From Thiodiazotropha sp050305635 (GTDB lineage: Bacteria > Pseudomonadota > Gammaproteobacteria > Chromatiales > Chromatiaceae), in the NCBI GenBank assembly GCA_050305635.1, contig JBNLFS010000025.1, positions 1-11,185 on the forward strand: DNA of 11,185 nucleotides, read 5' to 3'. The position numbers and the translations under genes were made by a program. Of this stretch, positions 1 to 5,045 are shown piece by piece; within the stretch, counting starts at the first letter, position 1, and the number at the start of each line of letters is the position of its first letter. The notes beneath the pieces were generated by a model. That model saw nothing but the letters and a program-made list of their open reading frames with translations, was not told where the DNA came from and searched no databases.

Positions 1-2
1 CG

Positions 3-755
3 AAAAACGAACCCGAGATCTTCGGCACCACCATGCGTTTCGGCACCGTGCTTGAGAATGTCACCATGACTGCCAGCACCCGCCGCCTCGACCTGGATGA
101 CGGATCGCTCACGGAAAACACCCGCGGCGCCTACCACATCAGCGCGATACCCAATGCGACGCTGGACGGAGTCGGCGGCCATCCCGACACTATCATCATG
201 TTGACCGCGGATGCCTTCGGCGTACTGCCCCCGGTGTCGCGGCTCGATCCGGCCCAGGCCATGTACCATTTCATATCCGGTTACACTGCCCGGGTGGCCG
301 GTACCGAGAAAGGCGTCACCGAACCTTCACCGGTGTTCAGCGCCTGCTACGGGGCGCCTTTCATGCCTCTGCATCCCCAGCGTTATGCCAAGCTTCTGGG
401 TGAGCGCATCAACCAGTACAACTCAAGGGTCTGGTTGATCAACACCGGCTGGACCGGCGGACCCTACGGGGTTGGCGAGCGCATGCCGATCCCTCATACC
501 CGGGCTATGGTGAACGCGGTACTCGATGGCAAACTCGATGATGTGGCGATGCGCACCGACTCGATCTTTGGTGTTCAGATTCCCACCGAGGTGCCCGGTG
601 TGCCGGCGGAGATGCTGTTTCCCCGCGACACCTGGAAGGATCAGTCCGCCTATGATGCCCAGGCCCATAAACTGGCCCGCATGTTCCGGGAGAATTTCAG
701 GAAATACGAGAGCGAGGTCACGCCCGAAATTCTTGCGGCGGCGCCTAAGGGGTAA
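3..755 (+). CDS. pckA: Phosphoenolpyruvate carboxykinase (ATP), C-terminal part
   Basis: The enzyme converts oxaloacetate and ATP to phosphoenolpyruvate, ADP and CO2 in the cytoplasm, the first committed step of gluconeogenesis. Only the last 250 codons are present. The open frame runs in from the window edge, so the ATG at 33 is an internal methionine and not the start. Family hallmarks in order are NEPEIFGT and FGTVLEN, TRGAYHIS (whose Arg matches the substrate-binding Arg333 of the E. coli enzyme), LTADAFGVLPPVSRL, YHFISGYTARVAGTEKG, FSACYGAPFMPLHP and NTGWTGGPYGVG. The P-loop kinase motif and the metal-binding residues of the N-terminal half lie outside the window. The GG-YGVG wording resembles the Gram-positive/plant/rhizobial branch more than the E. 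coli one. It ends in TAA, followed at once by an AT-rich repeat. Identity is secure; only the missing half limits the call. Confidence 0.96.
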   Translation, partial: KNEPEIFGTTMRFGTVLENVTMTASTRRLDLDDGSLTENTRGAYHISAIPNATLDGVGGHPDTIIMLTADAFGVLPPVSRLDPAQAMYHFISGYTARVAGTEKGVTEPSPVFSACYGAPFMPLHPQRYAKLLGERINQYNSRVWLINTGWTGGPYGVGERMPIPHTRAMVNAVLDGKLDDVAMRTDSIFGVQIPTEVPGVPAEMLFPRDTWKDQSAYDAQAHKLARMFRENFRKYESEVTPEILAAAPKG

Positions 756-763
756 TTTTGAAT

Positions 764-886
764 TATTAATTTTTAATTTTGAATTGAGGAGGTCTTCCCA
801 TGCGTTGCATGGGAAGACACTTTAGTTTGAAATAGTTGTGAGCGCAGCGAACGCGATAATTCAACATTCAAAATTCATAATTATTA
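764..886. repeat. AT-rich MITE-like palindromic element
   Basis: The gap between pckA and nth is almost filled by an element with imperfect terminal inverted repeats. Positions 764-784 match the reverse complement of 866-886 at 18 of 21 bases. Inside lies a perfect 12-bp stem with a 3-base loop (792-803 paired with 807-818, GTCTTCCCATGC/GCATGGGAAGAC). No T-run follows the stem on either strand, so it is not a standard terminator. The rest (825-857) is unstructured and contains no ORF. The AT-rich arms contrast sharply with the GC-rich genes on both sides. It looks like a miniature non-autonomous mobile element or an interspersed repeat; no transposase is present. Confidence 0.55.
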
Positions 887-896
887 GAAATTTTTC

Positions 897-1532
897 GTGA
901 ATAAAGAAAAACGCCAGGCCATCTTCGAACGCCTGCAGGCGGCCAACCCGCATCCCACCACGGAACTGAACTACTCCACTCCCTTCGAGCTTTTAGTGGC
1001 GGTAACCCTGTCCGCGCAGGCCACCGACAAGGGCGTGAACAGGGCCACCGAAAAATTGTTTGCGGTAGCGAACACCCCACAGGCGATCCTCGATCTGGGA
1101 GTCGATGGCTTGAAGTCCTACATTAAGACCATCGGCCTGTTCAACAACAAGGCGAAGAACATCATCGAGGCGTGTCGTCTGCTGATCGATCGGCACAAGG
1201 GAGAGGTGCCCGAGAACCGGGCCGCCCTCGAGGCCCTGCCGGGGGTTGGGCGCAAGACCGCCAACGTAGTCCTCAACACCGCGTTCGGCCATCCCACCAT
1301 GGCGGTGGATACGCATATCTTTCGGGTCTCCAACCGCACCGGGCTGGCTCCGGGTAAAAACCCCCTGGAAGTGGAAAAGAAACTGTTGCGCTTTACACCG
1401 AAAGCCTTTTTGCAGGATGCCCACCACTGGTTGATTCTGCACGGACGTTATACCTGCGTGGCGCGCAAGCCCCGTTGCGGCAGCTGCGTGATCGAGGATC
1501 TGTGCGAGTTCCGGGACAAGACGGAAACCTGA
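897..1532 (+). CDS. nth: Endonuclease III
   Basis: This is a bifunctional DNA glycosylase/AP lyase that removes oxidised pyrimidines in base excision repair. The 211 residues equal the E. coli length, and every key residue keeps its number. The helix-hairpin-helix reads LPGVGRKTANVVL (114-126) with catalytic Lys120. Asp138 sits in AVDTHIFRV. The [4Fe-4S] ligands are Cys187, Cys194, Cys197 and Cys203, in the C-x6-C-x2-C-x5-C spacing. The GTG start at 897 is chosen because it gives MNKEKRQ, matching the family N-terminus (MNKAKR). No clear Shine-Dalgarno is visible: the ten bases before it are part of an AT-rich tail next to the upstream repeat. In many gammaproteobacteria nth ends the rnf/rsx operon; here it stands alone after pckA. 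Confidence 0.97.
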   Translation: MNKEKRQAIFERLQAANPHPTTELNYSTPFELLVAVTLSAQATDKGVNRATEKLFAVANTPQAILDLGVDGLKSYIKTIGLFNNKAKNIIEACRLLIDRHKGEVPENRAALEALPGVGRKTANVVLNTAFGHPTMAVDTHIFRVSNRTGLAPGKNPLEVEKKLLRFTPKAFLQDAHHWLILHGRYTCVARKPRCGSCVIEDLCEFRDKTET

Positions 1533-1533
1533 A

Positions 1534-1553
1534 AATCTGATTCCTTTCAGATT
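1534..1553 (+). other. Weak stem-loop after nth
   Basis: A 7-bp perfect stem (AATCTGA/TCAGATT, loop TTCCTT) begins two bases after the nth stop. It is AT-rich and not followed by a T-run, so it is at best a weak terminator or 3'-end stabiliser. Confidence 0.3.
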
Positions 1554-1580
1554 GATCCAAAGCAGGGATCAACCTCCCCA

Positions 1581-1613
1581 GTAGCCCGGGTGAAGCGCAG
1601 CGGAACCCGGGAA
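1581..1613 (+). repeat. GTAG-type REP element, copy 1
   Basis: A 33-bp unit that starts with GTAG and has arms CCCGGGT and ACCCGGG around a 14-base variable middle. GTAG next to a GC-rich hairpin is the classic layout of REP elements mobilised by RAYT (TnpA_REP) enzymes. The same unit occurs at 1635-1667 (reverse), 1716-1748 and 11135-11167. Confidence 0.8.
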
Positions 1614-1634
1614 CGTCGGAGTCCCGGAGGGTTG

Positions 1635-1667
1635 TTCCCGGGTTCCGCTTCGCTGCACCCGGGCTAC
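1635..1667 (-). repeat. GTAG-type REP element, copy 2 (inverted)
   Basis: This is the reverse-strand copy of the 33-bp unit, differing from copy 1 at two inner bases. It lies 21 bp from copy 1 in opposite orientation. The two together (1581-1667) can form one long hairpin, the REPIN doublet architecture. Confidence 0.8.
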
Positions 1668-1715
1668 GTCGATCGGGACACACGGGAATCTCGACAGAAG
1701 CAGGCATCAACCCGC

Positions 1716-1748
1716 GTAGCCCGGGTGAAACGAAGTGGAACCCGGGAT
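1716..1748 (+). repeat. GTAG-type REP element, copy 3
   Basis: A third copy with the same CCCGGGT/ACCCGGG arms but a more diverged middle and final base (GAAACGAAGTGG in place of GAAGCGCAGCGG). The divergence suggests an older insertion than copies 1 and 2. Confidence 0.75.
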
Positions 1749-1796
1749 CCATCAGAATCCAAAGCAAGTGGGAACAACACAATCCTCACCAAGCAA

Positions 1797-1837
1797 TCCC
1801 CCCTCTTCCCTCGCGGGAGAGGGTCGGGGAGAGGGGG
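1797..1837. repeat. C-rich/G-rich hairpin repeat
   Basis: CCCTCTTCCC (1801-1810) pairs with GGGAGAGGG (1815-1823) around TCGC with one bulged T. A second G-rich arm (1827-1837) can compete for the same C-rich strand. The design resembles interspersed CCCTCTCCC...GGGAGAGGG repeats of many GC-rich gammaproteobacterial genomes. A role as terminator is unlikely because no T-run follows. Confidence 0.5.
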
Positions 1838-2033
1838 GCAACAGAACAGTTTGCGGCTCATCACTCTGTTGTGTTTCGAAAAAATACCCACAGGGTTTGA
1901 ATCGAAAACAACCGGCACAGGGGTTGTCCGACCCAAAAAGGGTTAAACTGAAGGGCACGGAAAGTACCGGTGCCCGCACCCGGGCGGCAGGGTGCCAGTG
2001 CTCTCCTGAAGTAACCCCGACAATCCTTACTCC
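1838..2033. other. Gene-free leader before the DUF302 gene
   Basis: No credible gene is seen. GGGCACGG (1953-1960) can pair with CCGGTGCCC (1967-1975), an 8-bp stem with one bulge. ACCC/GGGT (1931-1943) brackets an A-run. Together with further G/C-rich segments to 1995 this suggests a structured 5' leader for the downstream unit. No promoter with acceptable -35/-10 spacing could be identified by eye. Confidence 0.35.
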
Positions 2034-2038
2034 AGGAG
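2034..2038 (+). promoter_or_regulatory. Ribosome binding site of the DUF302 gene
   Basis: AGGAG lies six bases before the ATG at 2045, a normal distance. It touches the other possible ATG at 2039 with no spacer, so 2045 is the better start. Confidence 0.7.
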
Positions 2039-2044
2039 ATGACC

Positions 2045-2497
2045 ATGCACAGATTCTTTATGACAGCACTGGTTTTACTTTGGTTTTTCGCCAACCCGAC
2101 CCATGCGGATACGGGTCTGGTGAACGTGGCGAGCCCGCATGATGTGGATACCACCGCCGACCGATTCGTCGCCGCTGTGGAACAGGCGGGGCTCAAGGTC
2201 TTCTCCCGCATCGACCATGCAGCGGGGGCCGCCCAGGTGGGTGAGACATTACGCCCGACCCAGTTGATTATCTTCGGCAGTCCCAAGGTGGGTACCGCGT
2301 TGATGAACGCGGATCAGCGGGTTGGGATCGATTTGCCGTTGAAGGCCCTGGTCTGGCAGGATGCGGAAAATAAGGTCTGGGTGAGTTACAACAGTTCGGA
2401 TTACCTGTTCGGGCGTTTCTCCATCGAGGGGCGCGATCCGGTGAAACTGAAAATTACCCAGGCACTGGGCAAGTTCGCGGCATCGGCCGCGGAATAG
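2045..2497 (+). CDS. Exported DUF302 family protein
   Basis: A 150-residue protein with a signal peptide: HR near the start, hydrophobic core 5-16, probable cleavage after Ala21 in THA-DTG. The mature part (22-150) is a single DUF302 domain. It is recognised from its usual pattern: an N-terminal strand (TGLVNVASPHDVDTTADRF), a helix ending EQAGLKVFSRIDHAA, then PTQLIIFGSPKVGTALM and DLPLKALVWQD, and a C-terminal SYN-SSDYL. DUF302 has an alpha/beta fold seen in small dimeric or periplasmic proteins, and its biochemical role is not established. The start at 2045 follows from the ribosome site six bases upstream; the alternative at 2039 adds only two residues. It is the first gene of a tight three-gene unit, 12 bp from the next gene. 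Family assignment is good, function unknown. Confidence 0.85.
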   Translation: MHRFFMTALVLLWFFANPTHADTGLVNVASPHDVDTTADRFVAAVEQAGLKVFSRIDHAAGAAQVGETLRPTQLIIFGSPKVGTALMNADQRVGIDLPLKALVWQDAENKVWVSYNSSDYLFGRFSIEGRDPVKLKITQALGKFAASAAE

Positions 2498-2509
2498 ACG
2501 GGAGCGCGG

Positions 2510-2938
2510 ATGTACAGCGGTGATCGGGATCAGATGCGTCAGGTGTTTTTCGAGGCCTGGCGCAAGTTTCAGTCGGGTGAGGCGATGCAGCCTGTGGAGC
2601 AGATGGTGGCCCAGGTGATCCAGCATCATCCCGAGTATCATCGTATGCTCGATCAACCCGAATCCGGACGTTCCCGGGAGTTCCTCCCCGAGGGGGGTGA
2701 AACCAATCCCTTCCTGCACATGGGCATGCACATCAGCCTGCTGGAGCAGATCAGCACCGATCGCCCGGCCGGTATCAGCGAACTCTACCGCAGGCTCTGC
2801 CAGCGTCTGGGCGATGCCCATGAAGCGGATCACCAGATGATGGAGTGCCTGGGGCGTGCCCTGTGGGAGGCGCAGTCGGCCGGGACGATGCCGGACGAGC
2901 ACGCCTACCTGGAGTGCGTACGCAGGTTGGCGGGCTGA
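2510..2938 (+). CDS. DUF1841 family protein
   Basis: A 142-residue, mostly helical, cytoplasmic-looking protein without a signal peptide or membrane span. Recognisable DUF1841 blocks are IQHHPEYH (37-44), NPFLHMGMHISLLEQISTDR (66-85), HEADHQMMECL (104-114), ALWEAQ (117-122) and PDEHAYLE (128-135). The many His and Glu residues on predicted helices (His39, 40, 44, 70, 74, 104, 108) could bind metal, but this is inference; no function is established for the family. The start at 2510 gives MYSGDR and sits 12 bp after the DUF302 stop, with a weak GGGAG about seven bases upstream. Its stop overlaps the next gene's start, so translation of the two is probably coupled. Confidence 0.87.
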   Translation: MYSGDRDQMRQVFFEAWRKFQSGEAMQPVEQMVAQVIQHHPEYHRMLDQPESGRSREFLPEGGETNPFLHMGMHISLLEQISTDRPAGISELYRRLCQRLGDAHEADHQMMECLGRALWEAQSAGTMPDEHAYLECVRRLAG

Positions 2939-3147
2939 TGGTCAACGCCCGCAACTGCGTGTTGTGCCGGGTGATGCGCGGGCTTGCCTTCGGCGGGCTG
3001 GGCGCGGCCATCGGCGGATACGGCTCCCTGTTTCTCGGAGCCAGTCGTGGCGATGCGGTCTACTATGCCCTGTTCGGCGCCCTGGCGCTTACCGTGATGG
3101 TGACGCGCAAACCCAACAAGACCGGGGGTAAGGGTAAAGATTCCTAG
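2938..3147 (+). CDS. Small two-span membrane protein with N-terminal CxxC
   Basis: A 69-residue protein starting at the ATG of the TGATG overlap with the DUF1841 stop (2936-2940), which argues for translational coupling and for this start. It has a CVLC pair at residues 7-10, a glycine-rich hydrophobic segment (about 15-35) and a second one (about 39-56). The tail is basic and rich in Lys, Gly and Asn (57-69). It is probably an inner-membrane hairpin protein. I do not recognise a family. The CxxC could be redox-active or metal-binding, but two cysteines alone prove nothing. The TAG stop is the TAG of the CTAG that begins the 137-bp palindromic repeat, so the C-terminus may have been set by insertion of that repeat. 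Confidence 0.7.
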   Translation: MVNARNCVLCRVMRGLAFGGLGAAIGGYGSLFLGASRGDAVYYALFGALALTVMVTRKPNKTGGKGKDS

Positions 3148-3280
3148 CAGGCTGGTGAAACTCTACTCAGACGGTACGATCCTGCGTTGAAAACCGCCTC
3201 AAAATGCTCATTTACTTTAGTAAACTGCGCTTTTTCTGCGGTTTTCGCCTGGTCTCGCACTCGTCTGAGCAAATTTCAAC
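3144..3280 (+). repeat. 137-bp palindromic repeat, copy A
   Basis: This copy matches the reverse complement of 4892-5028 at about 129 of 137 positions with no gaps needed. It is itself a nested palindrome. Outer arms are CTCAGACG (3166-3173) and CGTCTGAG (3262-3269). Middle arms are GAAAACCGC (3189-3197) and GCGGTTTTC (3238-3246). At the centre TTTACT/AGTAAA (3211-3224) has a two-base loop. There is no ORF inside. It begins CTAG, whose TAG ends the upstream small gene. A miniature transposable element or interspersed palindrome family is the likeliest nature. Confidence 0.85.
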
Positions 3281-3332
3281 CGCTTGCTTAACCTGAGCAG
3301 CTCCCGTATCTCAAAAACAGTGAGGTTTTTGT

Positions 3333-4778
3333 ATGTCTCAGCGTGAACACATTCCCCATATGATCGCCGATACCGTCAAGGCCTCGGGCCGGATCGAGGT
3401 GGCGGCGCCCTATGACCGGCGGGTCATCGCCAGCATTGACACCGTGGACGGGGAGGGTGTCGAGCGGGCGTTGCGGATCGCCCGGGGACTGTTCGATGAC
3501 AAAGGCGCGTGGCTGCCGGTGTCGCGGCGTATCGAAATTCTCAAACGGGCGGCCCAACTGATGGCCGAGCGGGCCGAGACCCTGGCATTGGAGGCGGCCC
3601 GGGAGGGCGGTAAACCCCTCACCGATTCCCGTGTCGAGGTGGCACGGGCCATCGACGGGCTGCAGATCTGCATCGAGACCCTGCGCACCGAGGCGGGTAG
3701 TGAGATACCCATGGGGGTCAACCCCGCATCCCAGGGACGCCTGGCCTTCACCCACCGGGAGCCCATCGGCGTGGTGGTGGCGCTCAGCGCTTTCAACCAT
3801 CCCCTCAATCTGGCGGTACACCAGGTCGCTCCGGCGGTGGCCACCGGCTGCCCGGTGATCATCAAGCCGGCCGAGGATGCGCCACTCTCCTGCATGCGCT
3901 TCATCGCTATTCTGCGGGAAGCAGGCCTGCCGCCCGGCTGGGCCCAGGCCCTGCTCTGCGATGATCACGAGGTGACCAGCCGCCTGGTGTCCGATGCACA
4001 GGTGGATTTTTTCAGTTTCATTGGCAGCGCGAAAGTCGGATGGATGTTGCGCTCCCGCTTGGCCCCGGGCACCCGCTGTGCTCTTGAACACGGGGGTGTG
4101 GCGCCGGTGATCGTAGAACCCGATGCGGATCTTCAGGATGCCCTGCCGCTGCTGGCCAAGGGATCCTTCTACCACGCGGGTCAGGTCTGCGTGTCGGTGC
4201 AGCGGGTGTTTGCACATCGCTCCATCGCCCACCAGGTGGCCGAGGGACTGGCCGCCGAAGGGGCGAAGATGAGCGTGGGGGATCCCACGCTCGAGGACAC
4301 CGGGATCGGCCCGTTGATCCGCCCCGGGGAGACCCAGCGGGTGCACGAGTGGGTCCGCGAAGCCGTGGAACTGGGCGCGGAATTGCTGTGCGGTGGTGAA
4401 CCGCTCTCGCCAACCTGCTATCCCGCCACGGTGCTGCTCGATCCACCCCTCAAGGCGCGGGTGAGCACCCGGGAGGTGTTCGGACCGGTGGTCTGTGTCT
4501 ACAGCTACGATGAGATCGAACAGGCCATTGCCCAAGCCAATGCCCTGCCGTTCGCCTTTCAATCGGCGATCTTCACCAATCAGCTGTCCCAGGCCCTCAA
4601 GGCCTACAAAGGTCTGAATGCCTCGGCAGTGATGATCAATGACTTCACCGCCTTCCGGGTGGATTGGATGCCCTTCGCCGGGTTGCGCCAGTCGGGTCTC
4701 GGGGTTGGAGGGATACCCCACACCATGCGGGATATGCAGGTTGAGAAGATGATGGTGATTCGTTCGCCAGAGTTGTGA
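3333..4778 (+). CDS. NAD(P)-dependent aldehyde dehydrogenase
   Basis: A 481-residue cytoplasmic member of the aldehyde dehydrogenase superfamily, oxidising an aldehyde to an acid or thioester with NAD(P)+. Visible landmarks are ALSAFNHPLN (150-159, with the catalytic Asn155), KPAEDAP (178-184), FIGSAKVG (229-236, Rossmann glycine motif), the general-base Glu252 in LEHGG, and the nucleophile Cys286 in GQVCVSVQRV. EVFGPVV (381-387) and the C-terminal FAGLRQSGLGVGGI follow. The EHGG in place of the common ELGG, and VDWMPFAGLRQSG near the end, mark a distinct subgroup related to the lactaldehyde/sulfoacetaldehyde/GapN-like branch; the substrate cannot be read from sequence. GAGG at 3322-3325 lies seven bases before the ATG. 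The gene is a lone unit with its own terminator, flanked by inverted 137-bp repeats, and its neighbours give no pathway clue. Confidence 0.93.
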   Translation: MSQREHIPHMIADTVKASGRIEVAAPYDRRVIASIDTVDGEGVERALRIARGLFDDKGAWLPVSRRIEILKRAAQLMAERAETLALEAAREGGKPLTDSRVEVARAIDGLQICIETLRTEAGSEIPMGVNPASQGRLAFTHREPIGVVVALSAFNHPLNLAVHQVAPAVATGCPVIIKPAEDAPLSCMRFIAILREAGLPPGWAQALLCDDHEVTSRLVSDAQVDFFSFIGSAKVGWMLRSRLAPGTRCALEHGGVAPVIVEPDADLQDALPLLAKGSFYHAGQVCVSVQRVFAHRSIAHQVAEGLAAEGAKMSVGDPTLEDTGIGPLIRPGETQRVHEWVREAVELGAELLCGGEPLSPTCYPATVLLDPPLKARVSTREVFGPVVCVYSYDEIEQAIAQANALPFAFQSAIFTNQLSQALKAYKGLNASAVMINDFTAFRVDWMPFAGLRQSGLGVGGIPHTMRDMQVEKMMVIRSPEL

Positions 4779-4814
4779 GTTGTTAAGGACCAACCGGGAA
4801 ATGCTAAAGTATTA

Positions 4815-4855
4815 CCCGCATCCAGATATCACTTGGATATCCGGAGTGGGTTTTT
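4815..4855 (+). terminator. Rho-independent terminator of the aldehyde dehydrogenase gene
   Basis: Thirty-six bases after the stop, 4815-4830 (CCCGC...GATATC) pairs with 4836-4850 (GATATCC...GTGGG) around a five-base loop. The stem has one bulged A, one mismatch and one G-T pair, and is followed directly by TTTTT (4851-4855). Confidence 0.75.
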
Positions 4856-4891
4856 CAATTCAGCTACCGCGTTGAATGGAACAAGAAGGTT

Positions 4892-5028
4892 GTTGAAATT
4901 CGCTCAGACGAGTGCGAGACCAGGCGAAAACCGCCGAAAAAGCGCAGTTTACTGAAGTCAATGAGCATTTTGAGGCGGTTTTCAAGGCAGGATCGTACCG
5001 TCTGAGTAGCATTTCAACAGCCTGCTAG
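4892..5028 (-). repeat. 137-bp palindromic repeat, copy B (inverted)
   Basis: An inverted copy of 3144-3280 with about eight substitutions. It shares the same nested arms and the terminal CTAG (5025-5028). It ends six bases before the ribosome binding site of the surface-protein gene, so it occupies the place where that gene's promoter and leader would be expected. Confidence 0.85.
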
Positions 5029-5034
5029 GATATG

Positions 5035-5041
5035 AAGGAGG
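5035..5041 (+). promoter_or_regulatory. Strong ribosome binding site of the surface-protein gene
   Basis: AAGGAGG lies four bases before the ATG at 5046. It is the strongest Shine-Dalgarno in the window and fixes the start. Confidence 0.75.
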
Positions 5042-5045
5042 CTGA

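Noticed and set aside
792..818. Rho-independent terminator for pckA
   Set aside because: The 12-bp stem is perfect, but no T-run follows on either strand; it fits better as the core of the palindromic element.
1581..1748. CRISPR-like array
   Set aside because: Repeats are palindromic, face opposite ways and have unequal gaps (21 and 48 bp); they are REP units.
1590..2142. Forward open frames across the repeat region before the DUF302 gene
   Set aside because: They translate REP copies and hairpin repeats, have no ribosome site, and one runs into the DUF302 gene in the wrong frame.
3284..3312. Sigma-70 promoter TTGCTT-17-TATCTC before the aldehyde dehydrogenase gene
   Set aside because: The spacing is right, but each box matches the consensus at only three of six bases, which is expected by chance.
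3288..4793. Long open frame of about 500 codons on the reverse strand
   Set aside because: It mirrors the aldehyde dehydrogenase gene. Its translation is full of His, Gly and Arg with no family motif, the usual shadow of a GC-rich gene.
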